DNA of 64,000 bases, taken from NCBI GenBank assembly GCA_031426815.1, contig JASJPG010000016.1, positions 38,106 to 102,105 of the forward strand, written 5' to 3'. Positions 1 through 11,300 of this stretch are shown here, in pieces; position 1 is the first letter of the stretch, and every line of letters starts with the position of its first letter. The translations under genes were made by a program, and so were the position numbers. A model generated the notes under the pieces. The model was not told where the DNA came from and ran no database searches. It worked only from the letters and a program-made list of their open reading frames with translations. Source of the DNA: PFJX01 sp031426815 (GTDB taxonomy: Bacteria > Pseudomonadota > Gammaproteobacteria > Burkholderiales > Thiobacillaceae).

Positions 1-2028
1 TTTCAGCACGCGCTTGTGGATCGCGTCGCACTCGGCCAGCACCGGCTCGTATTCGCGGCCGGTGAAGATCTGGCGCAGTTCGGCGCGCACTTCGCGCTTC
101 CAGGACACGCGCAGGCTGTGATCCTGCAGCGCGCGGAACACGCTCCTGTTTTCCGTCAGCGGCGCATGCTCGCGCACATCGCACAGATTGGGCGGCAGCG
201 GCGCATCGAGATCGTCCAAATAACCTTGCCAGCGTGCGCGCACCTCGGCGAACAGCGCGATGGCGCGCTCCCGCCGCGCCTCGGTCAACACCGGATCGGC
301 GACGCCCTCCTCGTCCTCGGTCAACGGCAAGGGGCCTTTGACGAAGTCGGCCAGGGTATCCAGCAAGGCCAGCTTGTTGCCGATCGACAACTCGATGTTG
401 ATGCGCTCGACACCGTCGGAATAATCGCCCAGACGAGGCAACGGAATCACCACGTCCTCGTTCACCTTGAAGGCGTTGGTGTGCTTGGCGATGGCGGCGG
501 TGCGCGAACGGTCCAGCCAGAATTTCTTGCGCGCTTCGGCGCTGCTGGCGATGAAGCCTTCGCCGCCGCGCGCGCGCGCCAGTTCGACGATATGCGCCGC
601 GGCGGCATCGGCGCTGGCGGCGTCGTCGCCGGCCAGGTCGGCCAGCAACACCATGTTCGGGCGGCCGGTGCGTTCCGCCTTGGTGGCATAGCCCACCGCC
701 TTGATGTAGCGCGCGTCCATGTGTTCCAGGCCGGCCATGACGACGCCGCCCGGGCAGGTATCCATGTGATTTTTCACTTCCACGATGGCCGGCACCGCTT
801 CGCCGACCGGGCCGAAGAATTCCATGCAGACCGTGCGGATGTGCGGTGGCATGCGATGCAGCACGAAAGTCGCCTGCGTGATCAGGCCGTCGCAGCCTTC
901 CTTCTGGATGCCGGGCAGGCCGGCCAGGAATTTGTCGGTGACATCCTTGCCCAGCCCCTGCTTGCGGAACGCGCGGCCGGGAATGGCGAGAATTTCCGCC
1001 GCGCCCTTCGGTTTGCCGTCGGCCTGGAAACGGCGCAATTCGAAGCGCACCGTTTCGACGTCATGAATCTTCGACAGGTTGTGGTCGAGCCGGGTGACTT
1101 CCAGCCAGTCGGCGTCCGGCGTCACCATCTTCCACGACACCAGATTGTCCAGCGCGGTGCCCCACAACACTGCCTTCTTGCCGCCGGCATTCATCGCCAC
1201 GTTGCCGCCGATGCAGGACGCATCGGCGCTGGTCGGATCGACCGCAAAGGCGAGTCCGCGCGCTTCCGCCGCTTCCATCACCCGCCGCGTCACCACGCCG
1301 GCGCCGCAGACGACGACCGGCGTCGGCTCGGTATGGCCGGGCAGCACGCGCGCTTCGATCGCGCTCATCCGGTCGAGCTTTTCTGTATTGATCACCGCCG
1401 ACATGCGGGTCAGCGGAATCGCACCGCCGGTATAGCCGGTGCCGCCGCCGCGCGGAATCACGGTGAGGCCGAGGGCGATGCAACCGGCGACCAGCGCCGG
1501 GATTTCCTGTTCGGTGTCCGGATTGAGCACGACGAACGGATATTCGACGCGCCAGTCGGTCGCATCGGTGACGTGCGAGACGCGCGCCATGCCGTCGAAA
1601 GCGATGTTGTCCTTGCGGGTGTGCGGCAGAAGCTTGTGCAGGATGTCGCGGCGCAGGCGTTCGGTATGCACGAATCCCGCCTCGAACGCATCGACCGCGC
1701 CAGACGACAACACCATGAGTTTGCCGACCCGCTCGTTGCCCTGGCGGCGTTTGTCTATTTCACTCAACCGATGCCGCAATGCCTGGATCAGCAAGGCGCG
1801 CCGATCCGGATTGGCGAGCAGGTCGTCTTCCAGATACGGATTTCGCGTGACCACCCAGATATCGCCGAGCACCTCGAACAACATGCGCGCGGAACGGCCG
1901 GTCTTGCGCTCGCCGCGCAGTTCTTCGACCAGCCCCCAGCCTTCTGCCCCCAACAGGCGAATGACGATCTCGCGGTCGGAGAACGACGTGTAGTTGTAGG
2001 GGATTTCGCGGATGCGCTGGGCAGACAT
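1..2028 (-). CDS. FAD/FMN-binding oxidoreductase (DUF3683-type), 3' part cut off by the window edge
   Basis: An uninterrupted minus-strand frame runs from an ATG at 2028 (MSAQRIREIPYNYTSFSDRE) off the left edge, giving 676 codons without a stop. Around residues 180-260 it has a PP-loop FAD-binding fold of the FAD_binding_4 family (VIPRGGGTGYTGGAIPLT, then GGNVAMNAGGKKA). This resembles D-lactate/glycolate oxidase-like flavoproteins. The N-terminal extension before the FAD domain (YTSFSDREIVIRLLG) is typical of the large DUF3683 oxidoreductases of betaproteobacteria, which continue into an iron-sulfur region; that part would lie outside the window. The substrate cannot be told from sequence. 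It is divergent from the PTS genes. The plus strand is also open across nearly the whole gene, a high-GC antisense shadow. Confidence 0.85.
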   Translation of the reverse strand, partial: MSAQRIREIPYNYTSFSDREIVIRLLGAEGWGLVEELRGERKTGRSARMLFEVLGDIWVVTRNPYLEDDLLANPDRRALLIQALRHRLSEIDKRRQGNERVGKLMVLSSGAVDAFEAGFVHTERLRRDILHKLLPHTRKDNIAFDGMARVSHVTDATDWRVEYPFVVLNPDTEQEIPALVAGCIALGLTVIPRGGGTGYTGGAIPLTRMSAVINTEKLDRMSAIEARVLPGHTEPTPVVVCGAGVVTRRVMEAAEARGLAFAVDPTSADASCIGGNVAMNAGGKKAVLWGTALDNLVSWKMVTPDADWLEVTRLDHNLSKIHDVETVRFELRRFQADGKPKGAAEILAIPGRAFRKQGLGKDVTDKFLAGLPGIQKEGCDGLITQATFVLHRMPPHIRTVCMEFFGPVGEAVPAIVEVKNHMDTCPGGVVMAGLEHMDARYIKAVGYATKAERTGRPNMVLLADLAGDDAASADAAAAHIVELARARGGEGFIASSAEARKKFWLDRSRTAAIAKHTNAFKVNEDVVIPLPRLGDYSDGVERINIELSIGNKLALLDTLADFVKGPLPLTEDEEGVADPVLTEARRERAIALFAEVRARWQGYLDDLDAPLPPNLCDVREHAPLTENRSVFRALQDHSLRVSWKREVRAELRQIFTGREYEPVLAECDAIHKRVLK

Positions 2029-2197
2029 GAAAAAACTCGGAGGCGGGGGGCGGTCGATTCTACCTTTCGAGCGGGCCCGAAACAAATTCGACCTTATCTA
2101 TCAAAGGGATATGCGATTGCTGCAGGGCAGCATCGCAGCACGGAAGGGCGGCGTAAAATGCCCCGAACTTTCCTTGGTATCGACTTCATCCCGCACC

Positions 2198-2611
2198 ATG
2201 ATCGCCTTACTCATCGTCGCCCACGGCAATCTCGGCGACAGCCTTATTCAGTGCGCAACCTTCGTCCTCGGCCAGCGTCCCGCTGCGCTGGAAAACCTGG
2301 ATCTGTCGGCCTGCGACGATCCTGCCGACATGCTGGCGCGCGCCCGCGCCAAACTGGCCGAACTGGATCAGGGCCAGGGTGTGCTGATTCTGACCGACGT
2401 CTATGGCGCCACGCCATGCAATACCGTGTGCAAGGTGATCGAGTCCGATCGCGTCGAAGCCGTCGCCGGGGTCAATCTGCCGATGTTGCTGAAGGCACTG
2501 ACCTACCGCGATCAAGGTATGGCCAAGCTGCTGGAAAAAGCGGTTTCCGGCGGCCAGGCCGGTATTTTCAACATCCATTCGGAGCCATTTTTGGCTAATT
2601 CCCATGGCTGA
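2198..2611 (+). CDS. PTS IIA component, mannose/fructose (EIIA-Man) family
   Basis: The 137-residue protein begins MIALLIVAHGNLGDSLI. His9 in the AHG motif is the expected phospho-acceptor of mannose-family IIA domains, and the length fits a single IIA domain. I chose the ATG at 2198 because the family motif starts within ten residues of it; the frame is open further upstream but that part is unlike the family. No clear Shine-Dalgarno is visible. It is followed by HPr (8-base overlap) and enzyme I. No IIB, IIC or IID permease gene is nearby, so the likely role is regulatory phosphorelay rather than sugar uptake, as in other proteobacteria with such reduced PTS sets (inference). Confidence 0.9.
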   Translation: MIALLIVAHGNLGDSLIQCATFVLGQRPAALENLDLSACDDPADMLARARAKLAELDQGQGVLILTDVYGATPCNTVCKVIESDRVEAVAGVNLPMLLKALTYRDQGMAKLLEKAVSGGQAGIFNIHSEPFLANSHG

Positions 2612-2873
2612 ACGCGATATCGAAATCACCAACAAGCTGGGCCTGCATGCGCGCGCTTCAGCCAAGCTGACGCAAACGGCGGCACAGTTTCAATCGGAAG
2701 TCTGGCTGTCACGCAACGGCCGCCGCATCAATGGCAAAAGCATCATGGGCGTCATGATGCTGGCGGCGGCACGCGGCGCCCGGATCAAGCTCGAAACCAT
2801 CGGCTCTGACGAAGAAGCTGCGATGAACGCCCTGGTTGCCCTGATCGAGGACAAGTTTGGAGAGGGCGAATGA
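2604..2873 (+). CDS. ptsH: Phosphocarrier protein HPr
   Basis: This is an 89-residue cytoplasmic phosphocarrier. His15 in LGLHARAS is the site phosphorylated by enzyme I, and Ser46 in INGKSIMGVMML is the position used by HPr kinase where that enzyme exists. Length and both motifs match HPr. Its start overlaps the end of the IIA gene by eight bases, and its end overlaps ptsI by the four-base ATGA, so the three genes are almost certainly translationally coupled. It relays phosphate from enzyme I to the IIA protein just upstream. HPr kinase is not in this window. Confidence 0.96.
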   Translation: MAERDIEITNKLGLHARASAKLTQTAAQFQSEVWLSRNGRRINGKSIMGVMMLAAARGARIKLETIGSDEEAAMNALVALIEDKFGEGE

Positions 2874-4594
2874 CGCTTGCCCTGCACGGTATCGGCGTCT
2901 CCGGCGGTTACGCCATCGGACGCGCCCAGCTTTATTCGCATGCGCGTCTGGAAGCGCCGCACTATTTGCTGGAGCCGGAATATGTCGAAGCGGAAGTCGC
3001 CCGCTTCACCGCAGCGGTGGAAAGCGTGCATGCCGAACTTCTCGCCTTGCAGACGCACATCCCGGGCGGCGCGCCAACCGAACTGACCGCGTTCATCGAA
3101 GTACACGCCTTGATCCTGTCCGATTCGATGCTGTCGCAAGCACCGAAGCGGCGTATCCGCGAAGAAGGCTGCAATGCCGAATGGGCACTGGCGCAGCAGA
3201 CCGAGGCATTGATTGCACAGTTCGAATCGATCGAGGACGACTACCTGCGCGAGCGCCGCCACGACGTGCGCCAGGTGGCGGACAAAGTCCTCAAATCGCT
3301 GATGGGCCATCCCGGCCACGCGCCGCTGAAGGAAGTCGACGAGGGCGACAGTATTCTGGTCGCGCACGATCTTTCGCCAAGCGACATGGTGCTGTTCAAG
3401 CGGCATGCCTTCGCCGGCTTCATCACCGATCTGGGCGGCGCCACTTCGCACACGGCGATCCTCGCGCGCAGCCTGAACCTGCCCTCAGCGATGGCGTTGC
3501 ACAACGCGCGCGCCCTGATCCGCGAAGGCGACTGGCTGATCGTCGACGGCGTCGCCGGCGTCGTCATCGTCGATCCCGACGGGGCCATCCTGGATGAATA
3601 TCGCCTGCGCCGGAATCAGTGGCTGCTGGAACAGAAAAAACTGCGCCGCCTGAAGACCAGCCCGTCGACCACGCTGGATGGAGCCCAGGTGGCGTTGATG
3701 GCGAACATCGATTTACCGACCGATGTCAGTCAGGCGCTGGGCGAAAACGCCGCCGGCATCGGCCTGTTCCGCAGCGAGTTCCTGTTCCTGAATCGCGACG
3801 ATTTGCCCGGCGAGGAAGAGCAGTTCGAGGCCTATCGCGCGGTGACCGTAGGCATGGCGGGACGCCCGGTGGTGATCCGCACACTCGACGTCGGCGCGGA
3901 CAAATCGGTGCGCTGGATGAACGACACCAGCGTCAACCCGGCTCTGGGCTTGCGCGCGATCCGCCTGTGCATCGCCGAGCCGCAGATCTTCATCACCCAG
4001 ATCCGTGCGCTGTACCGCGCCAGTCATTACGGCAAGGTGCAGATTCTGCTGCCGATGCTGGCCAGCCTGACCGAACTCGACCAGGCCCTGGCGCTGATCG
4101 GCGCGGCGCGCGGCAGCCTGCGCATGGAAGACATTCCGTTCGATGCCGAAACCCAGATCGGCGGCATGATCGAAGTCCCCGCCGCCGCGCTGGCCGCCGA
4201 GTGGTTCGCGCGCAAACTGGATTTCCTGTCGCTGGGCACCAACGATCTCATTCAATACACCCTCGCCATCGACCGTACCGACGATGCCGTGGCGCATCTG
4301 TACGACCCGCTGCATCCTGCCGTGCTGGGCCTCATCGACCACACGCTCAAGGTCGGGCAAAGAATGGGCAAGTCGGTTTCGGTGTGCGGCGAAATGGCCG
4401 GCGACCCGCGCCTGACCCGTCTCCTGCTGGGCATGGGCCTGACCAATTTCTCGATGCACCCGGCGCATGTTCTGGCGGTCAAGCAGCAGGTCATGCGCAG
4501 CCATGTCGGCGAACTGGTGCCGCTGGTGAAAAAGCTGCTGCGCGCCGGACGACCTGAGCGTATCCAGGAATTGCTCGAACGCATCAACAGTTAA
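2870..4594 (+). CDS. ptsI: Phosphoenolpyruvate-protein phosphotransferase (PTS enzyme I)
   Basis: The protein has 574 residues, the normal length for enzyme I, which autophosphorylates from PEP and passes the phosphate to HPr. The N-terminal HPr-binding and swivelling part holds the active histidine (about His194 in GGATSHTAILAR). The C-terminal TIM barrel carries the PEP-site segments LFRSEFLFL, LGTNDLIQY and the catalytic cysteine near residue 506 in SVCGEMAGD. The start overlaps the HPr stop in an ATGA. It ends the three-gene PTS operon; a stem-loop lies just downstream. Because the nearby IIA has no permease, this chain probably reports the PEP/pyruvate state of the cell (inference). Confidence 0.97.
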   Translation: MTLALHGIGVSGGYAIGRAQLYSHARLEAPHYLLEPEYVEAEVARFTAAVESVHAELLALQTHIPGGAPTELTAFIEVHALILSDSMLSQAPKRRIREEGCNAEWALAQQTEALIAQFESIEDDYLRERRHDVRQVADKVLKSLMGHPGHAPLKEVDEGDSILVAHDLSPSDMVLFKRHAFAGFITDLGGATSHTAILARSLNLPSAMALHNARALIREGDWLIVDGVAGVVIVDPDGAILDEYRLRRNQWLLEQKKLRRLKTSPSTTLDGAQVALMANIDLPTDVSQALGENAAGIGLFRSEFLFLNRDDLPGEEEQFEAYRAVTVGMAGRPVVIRTLDVGADKSVRWMNDTSVNPALGLRAIRLCIAEPQIFITQIRALYRASHYGKVQILLPMLASLTELDQALALIGAARGSLRMEDIPFDAETQIGGMIEVPAAALAAEWFARKLDFLSLGTNDLIQYTLAIDRTDDAVAHLYDPLHPAVLGLIDHTLKVGQRMGKSVSVCGEMAGDPRLTRLLLGMGLTNFSMHPAHVLAVKQQVMRSHVGELVPLVKKLLRAGRPERIQELLERINS

Positions 4595-4608
4595 AGGTTA
4601 AAGAATTG

Positions 4609-4634
4609 GCCGGCGGCTCAAGTCTGCCGCCAGC
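4609..4634 (+). terminator. Stem-loop after ptsI, possible weak terminator
   Basis: Just after ptsI, GGCGGC (4612-4617) can pair with GCCGCC (4626-4631) around an eight-base loop, and GGC/GCC can extend the stem past one mismatch. No run of T follows, so it is not a canonical intrinsic terminator. It may stabilise the 3' end or act together with Rho. Confidence 0.3.
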
Positions 4635-4676
4635 CAGCCGATATAGCTTTGGATATAGATCGACGGGATCCCCGCA

Positions 4677-5947
<1,271 letters not shown>

Positions 5948-5951
<4 letters not shown>

Positions 5952-6006
5952 GGGCGCCTTCCAAGGCGCGAAGTCCGCAACGAAGCGCCTTGGAAGGCGC
6001 TCCTAC
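5948..6006. repeat. REPIN-like inverted pair of REP elements (copy 1)
   Basis: Two 22-base arms face each other. The left arm starts GTAGGGGCGCCTTCC and the right arm is its reverse complement with one difference. Each arm is itself a small palindrome (GCGCCT-TCCA-AGGCGC) preceded by GTAG, the 5' tetranucleotide typical of REP sequences. The element starts within the last codons of the diguanylate cyclase gene, whose TAG stop is part of the left arm, and lies before the convergent phosphatase gene, so it can act as a bidirectional transcript end. A second copy lies at 11617-11684. Confidence 0.85.
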
Positions 6007-6038
6007 GCGTGGTGCCGCCACCCCCCCTGTCCCCGAGT

Positions 6039-7832
6039 TCAGTACAGCACCAGGCCTTCGTCGCCACTGCGGCGTCCGCCTGCTTTGTCGCCGTCCGTGG
6101 CTATGGCGGCCGCTTCGCCCGGCGTATCCAGCACCAGATCGGAAACGATGTAGCGGCACCAGACCTTGTTGCCGGTGCCCGCGTAGACGATCTGATCGCA
6201 CAGACTGCGCACCAGCGCGATGCCGCGACCGAAAGCACGCTCGTTGGCTTCGCTCAGCGCGGCCTGATCTTCCAGGCGCTGGCCGTAATCGAAGCCGGGA
6301 CCGGTGTCGTTGACGCTGATATCCAGCACCGCGCGCGAGCCTTCCTGATGCAACAGGAAAGACAGATCGATGCGTCCTTCGCTCAGCTTGGCCAGACGCT
6401 CGGCGCGCTGCTGCATGTAGATCTCGAAACCGCCGATCCAGCTCTTGGTAACCGAATCCAGGCCGAGCAAGCCGTGGTCGAGCGCGTTGTTGAACAACTC
6501 GGACAGCACCAGGAACAAGGCACCCTGATGGCCTTTCAGCGCCTGCACTTGCGTGACCAGGCCGAGCACCCCCGGCACGACATCGATATAACGCAGTTCC
6601 GGCGCGTTGTAGCTCAGGTCGAGACGCCAATCCGCGAACTGGCTTTGATTGATCATCTCCGGCGCGGCGAAGCGGAACTGGCGGCGCCGGTCGATCGGCA
6701 CCGCAACCATCAGACAGGAAATGTCGTCGCGCCCCGGCTGTCCCTCCAGATGCGCCTCGACGCCGTTGAGCAGACACTTGAAACGCTGATCACTGGTCAG
6801 CGAACAGGCCAGTAGATCGATGACGCCATCGATCCCCAGCCAGGCACCGGCGCGGTCCTCCGCTTCGGTCAAACCATCCGAGCTCAGCACCAGATCGCCC
6901 GGCTCGTGAAACACCACGGTTTCGGACATGCCGGAAAACAGCTTTTCCGGCAGGATGCCCAGCGGCGGATGACGCGAAGGCCAACGCATGGCGACCTCGC
7001 CGCGCGTATTCAGAAACAGGGCGTCCGGATTGCCGCCGTTCCAGACTTCGACGGTCTGGTTGCGCACGTCGACCGACGCCAGCGTCGCCGCCACAAAGCG
7101 GTCGGAAGGCAGGATCGCCTTCAGCTTGCGGTTCAACTCCTCGGCAATCGAGGACAACGGGAACCCCTTCGCGGTCATGCTGTAGAAGGCCTGGGTCAGC
7201 GGCATCGCGCTCAACGCCGCCGCCAGACCGTGCCCGGCCGCATCCGCCAGCAACACATTCAGCACATCGCCGGGCGCACGCGCGGCACAGAGCAGATCGC
7301 CGCTGAAAGTCTCCGCCGGCAGATTGAAGCTGCGCACCATCTGATCGCGCAATCCGGCCGCATCGGTCAGCCGCGCCATGACGTGCGCACCGAGACGGGT
7401 CTGTTCCTCGGATTCCTCACGCCAGCGCGCCAATTCCTCGGCGTAGCCATGCACCTTGCCCTGCAGCGCAATCTGGCGCGCATAGCTGTTGATTTTGGCC
7501 TGCAGCAACTGGGTCGAAGCGGGCTTGGACAAGTAATCGTCGCCGCCGGCTTCCAGCCCGCTGACGATGTCCTGCATGCGATCCAGCGCCGAATAGAAAA
7601 TGATCGGCGTCCACTTTTCAGCCGGCAGCGCACGGATCGCTTTCACCGCGCTGATGCCGTCCATGCCCGGCATCATGATGTCCATGAACACCAGATCGGG
7701 CGCTTCGGCCTGGAAAGCGGCCACCGCGCGCTCGCCATCGACGGCGACGACGGTGCGATGGCCGAGTCTTTGCGCCACTACCTCCAGCTGCTTGACGTTG
7801 GTCGGGGTGTCGTCGGCAATCAGGATTTTCAT
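6039..7832 (-). CDS. Response regulator with PP2C (SpoIIE/RsbU-type) phosphatase and HATPase domains
   Basis: Read from the ATG at 7832 the protein has 597 residues in three parts. Residues 1-120 form a receiver (IADD at 5-8, phospho-acceptor Asp51 in FMDIMMPG). Residues about 150-380 form a PP2C phosphatase of the RsbU/SpoIIE type (LLADAAGHG, LVLSSDGLTEAED). Residues about 430-570 form a GHKL ATPase/anti-sigma-like domain (LSELFNNALDHG, NDTGPGFDY). The frame is open to a GTG at 7904, but the receiver begins at once from 7832, which I prefer; neither start has a strong ribosome site. The STAS antagonist gene lies just upstream on the same strand. Together they fit a partner-switching module: the phosphatase dephosphorylates the STAS protein and the HATPase domain may rephosphorylate it (inference from HsbR/HsbA-type systems). 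Confidence 0.9.
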   Translation of the reverse strand: MKILIADDTPTNVKQLEVVAQRLGHRTVVAVDGERAVAAFQAEAPDLVFMDIMMPGMDGISAVKAIRALPAEKWTPIIFYSALDRMQDIVSGLEAGGDDYLSKPASTQLLQAKINSYARQIALQGKVHGYAEELARWREESEEQTRLGAHVMARLTDAAGLRDQMVRSFNLPAETFSGDLLCAARAPGDVLNVLLADAAGHGLAAALSAMPLTQAFYSMTAKGFPLSSIAEELNRKLKAILPSDRFVAATLASVDVRNQTVEVWNGGNPDALFLNTRGEVAMRWPSRHPPLGILPEKLFSGMSETVVFHEPGDLVLSSDGLTEAEDRAGAWLGIDGVIDLLACSLTSDQRFKCLLNGVEAHLEGQPGRDDISCLMVAVPIDRRRQFRFAAPEMINQSQFADWRLDLSYNAPELRYIDVVPGVLGLVTQVQALKGHQGALFLVLSELFNNALDHGLLGLDSVTKSWIGGFEIYMQQRAERLAKLSEGRIDLSFLLHQEGSRAVLDISVNDTGPGFDYGQRLEDQAALSEANERAFGRGIALVRSLCDQIVYAGTGNKVWCRYIVSDLVLDTPGEAAAIATDGDKAGGRRSGDEGLVLY

Positions 7833-7922
7833 GCTAAAAGCCGGCTGGTCAGCGCCGTTTTGAGACGCCGCATGCATGGAAAGATGCTGTGGGGGTATCA
7901 GCACGCTGCGCTTTAAGCCGGA

Positions 7923-8231
7923 TCAGCCGTGGACCGAGAACAATTTGCCGAAATTGGCGATTTCCAACACCTGCTTGACCATGCCCTGCAGGCTGACCAG
8001 GGAAACCGTCTTGCCGGCCGCTTCAGCTTTTTCGCGCAATAACAACAACATGCCCAAAGCCGAACTGTCGAGATAGTCCACATCCTGGAAATTGATCACG
8101 ATTTCCTTGACGCCAGCCTGTTCGAGCGCGCTTTCATAGGCAGTCCGGAAATCGCGGTGGGAATGGAAGTCGAAACGACCATTCAGCTTCAATGTCGCCT
8201 TGCCGGCGACGAGTTCCGTTGCTATTTGCAT
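7923..8231 (-). CDS. STAS-domain anti-sigma factor antagonist
   Basis: This 102-residue single-domain protein matches the SpoIIAA/RsbV STAS family. The conserved phospho-serine region is DYLDSSALGMLLLL, with Ser56 or Ser57 after Asp55. Such proteins bind a kinase/anti-sigma partner when dephosphorylated and release it when phosphorylated. It lies about 90 bases upstream of the PP2C/HATPase gene on the same strand, so the pair probably forms one operon with the phosphatase acting on this protein. The promoter should lie in 8232-8342, shared divergently with the helicase gene. The final target (sigma factor, diguanylate cyclase or other) cannot be read here. Confidence 0.92.
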   Translation of the reverse strand: MQIATELVAGKATLKLNGRFDFHSHRDFRTAYESALEQAGVKEIVINFQDVDYLDSSALGMLLLLREKAEAAGKTVSLVSLQGMVKQVLEIANFGKLFSVHG

Positions 8232-8342
8232 GCTTCACTCCGTTGATCTCGATTACCCCGCCATATCGGCGCGACCGGCAATCTCTTTAGCCTGGTTTTT
8301 CCTTCGATTCATCATAGGCAGCTGGCGTTAGCATACGGCGCC

Positions 8343-11300
8343 ATGCAAGCGAATCCTCTTCTTCCCGCCCTCGACCCGGCCGCCAGCGCGGTGGTCGAAG
8401 CCTGCGCCGGCAGCGGCAAGACCTGGCTGCTGGTGTCGCGCATGCTGCGCCTCATGCTGGCGGGTGCGGCCCCATCCGAATTGCTGGCGATCACTTTCAC
8501 GCGCAAGGCTGCGGCGGAAATGCGCGCCCGCCTGGACGCCTGGCTGACCGATCTGGCCTTGCTGCCGGAGGCCGAAGCGCTCGACTTCCTGATCCAGCGC
8601 GGCTTGTCGGCAAGCGAGGCGGCACGCGCCCTGCCCGCCGCGCGCGGTTTGCTGGACAAAGTGCTGAACGCCCGCCCCGGCCCGATGATCACCACCTTTC
8701 ACGGCTGGTTTTTCCATCTGCTGGCGCGCGCGCCGTTGTCCTTGCGCCCGCCCGGCGAATTGCTGGAACAGACGGCGCTGCTGCGGCGGGAAGCCTGGCT
8801 GGCGTTCAGCCAAAGCCTGGGTCGCAAACGCGGCAGTCCGACCGAAGCCGCATTCGCCGAACTGGTCGCGGCCATGCCGCTCGACAGCGTGCAAAAACTG
8901 CTCGACGCCTTGCTGGCCAACCGCGCCGAATGGTGGACCGCAAGCCAGCACGAAGAAGACCCCATCGCCGCCGTTTGCCGCGATCTGGAAACACACCTGG
9001 GCTTGCGCGAAGACGAAGACGTGCGCGGCGCCCTGTTCGCGGACACCGCGTTTCAGCACGGTCTCAACGACTATCACAGCGTGCTGGCGCGCGAAGCCGC
9101 CGTGCTGCCCGCGGAAGCCAAGCGGCTGGCTCAACTCGCGGCTTTCCTGGAAGCCAGCCCGCCATGTAGTCTGAATGCCGCGCTCGCCTTCGCCGCGCTG
9201 TGCGCCTGTCTACTCACGCAGGCGGGCGAGCCGCGCAAAGTGAAGACTTCGCAGGCTATGCACAAGCGTCTCGGCGCGGATGACAGCGAGACCTTCGTCG
9301 CCCTGCATTTCCAGTTGGCCGAGCAGGTGCAACGGGTACGTTCGCAACTGGCCGACCAGCGCGCGCTGCGTCTCAACCGCCTCGGCCTGACCGCCGGCGC
9401 CGCCTATCTGGACACCTATCGACGCCTGAAAACGGAACGCGGCGCGCTCGATTTCAACGACGGCGAACTGGAAGCCCTGCGCCTGCTCGACGATGAGGAC
9501 GCCGCGGCCGCCGTGCTGATGAAGCTGGATGCGCGCTGGAAACACCTGTTGCTGGATGAGTTTCAGGACACCAACCCGCTGCAGTGGCGTATCTTGCGCA
9601 CCTGGCTGGAAGCCTATGGCGGCGACGCCGAGCGGCCGACCGTGTTCCTGGTCGGCGACCCGAAGCAGTCGATCTATCGCTTCCGCCGCGCCGAGCCGCG
9701 CCTGTTCGATGCGGCGGCGGCATGGCTGGCGACGCATTTCGCCGCTCTCCATTTCCCGCAGAACGAAACTCGCCGTTGCGCGCCGCACATCGTCGCCTGG
9801 GTCAACGCGCTGTTTGCCGAGCGCCCCGATTACCCGATCTTCGCGCCGCATCGCGCCCACCAGAGCGCATTGCCGGGATGGTGCGAAGTCCAGGCTTTGC
9901 CGGCCGTCGCAAACGCCGCAGCCGGCACGCCGTTCCGCAACCCGCTGACCACGCCGCCACCACAGCAGCCGAACCCACGCGCCGCCGAAGCGGCCTGGGT
10001 GGCCGGCCGCATCGAGGAAATCGTCGGCCGCCTGCGCATCGGTGCAGATGCCGACCGACCGGCTCGCTACGGCGACATCCTGCTGCTCTACGCCACTCGA
10101 CGCGATCTGGCGGTGTTCGAGGAAGCGTTCCGCCACGCCGGCATTCCCTATCTGACCGACCGCCGCGGCGGTCTGCTCGACACGCTCGAAGTCGACGACC
10201 TGCAACGGCTGTTGAGCGTCCTGGTTACGCCCTACGACGACCTCGCGCTGGCCCAGTGCTTGAAATCGCCGCTGTTCGGATTGGTCGACCGCGACCTGCA
10301 ATATCTGGCACGCGGCGAAGGCCCCTGGTGGCAACGCCTGTTTGCCTGGGCCGCGCAATCCGACGCGCCCGCACCGGTTGCGCGCGCGGTGCGGCTGCTG
10401 GCCGGTTGGCGCGATCTGGCCGGCAGCTTGCCGGTGCACGACCTGCTCGACCGGATTTTTCATGAAGCCGATGTACTGGCACGTTACGCCGCCGCCGTGC
10501 CCATGCGCATGGCTGCCAGCGTGCAGGCGAATCTGCAGGGATTTCTCGCGCTGACGCTGGAACATGAAGGCGGCCGTTATCCCAGCCTGCCGCGCCTGCT
10601 CGACGAACTGCGCCAGTTGCGCCAACAGGCCGGCTTCGACGGTCCCGACGAACCGCCCGCCAGCAGCGGCGACATGGTACGCATGCTCACCATCCACAGT
10701 GCCAAGGGACTCGAAGCGCCCATCGTGTTCCTGGTGAAGGCGGACCAGGCCGGCGGCAACGATGCCGCTTACGGCGTCATCATGGACTGGCCGCCGGCGG
10801 CGGATCGCCCCACACATTTTTCGCTGCATGGCGGCAAGGACTGGCGCGGTCCCGGCCGCGACGCGCTGTTCGCGCAGAACCAGGCGCAAGCCGAGCGCGA
10901 ACGCCTCAACCTGCTTTATGTCGCGATGACCCGCGCGCGCCAGGCCCTGTTCGTGTCTGGCCTGGGCGAGGCGGAAGGCGACGGCGCCAACTGGCTCGGC
11001 ATGGCCTGCGCCGCGCTGCAACGCGCGGAAATGGATGGTCTGTCGCAGATGGAGTGGTTGGATATGCGTGAGAGCGGTCTGCAAGCCGCGATAACCACCG
11101 CAGCGCAACCGGAGTTCCGGCTCGCACCGCTTCCCGCCATCGGCAACCGCATCGAACCGGCCGGCCCGGAAGCGGAGTTCGGCATACGCGTACACGCCTG
11201 GCTGGAAGGCCTTTGCGCCGGCGTGCCACGCGACACGCTGCTCGCAAATCTGTCCGGAGATAGCGCAGAAGCGCGACGTGTCGAAACGGCGGCATTGAAC

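Noticed and set aside
16..2598. An 860-codon open frame on the plus strand
   Set aside because: Its product is rich in Arg, His, Ala and Gln without any domain, while the minus strand encodes a clear FAD oxidoreductase and the plus strand in another frame the PTS IIA protein. It is a high-GC antisense shadow.
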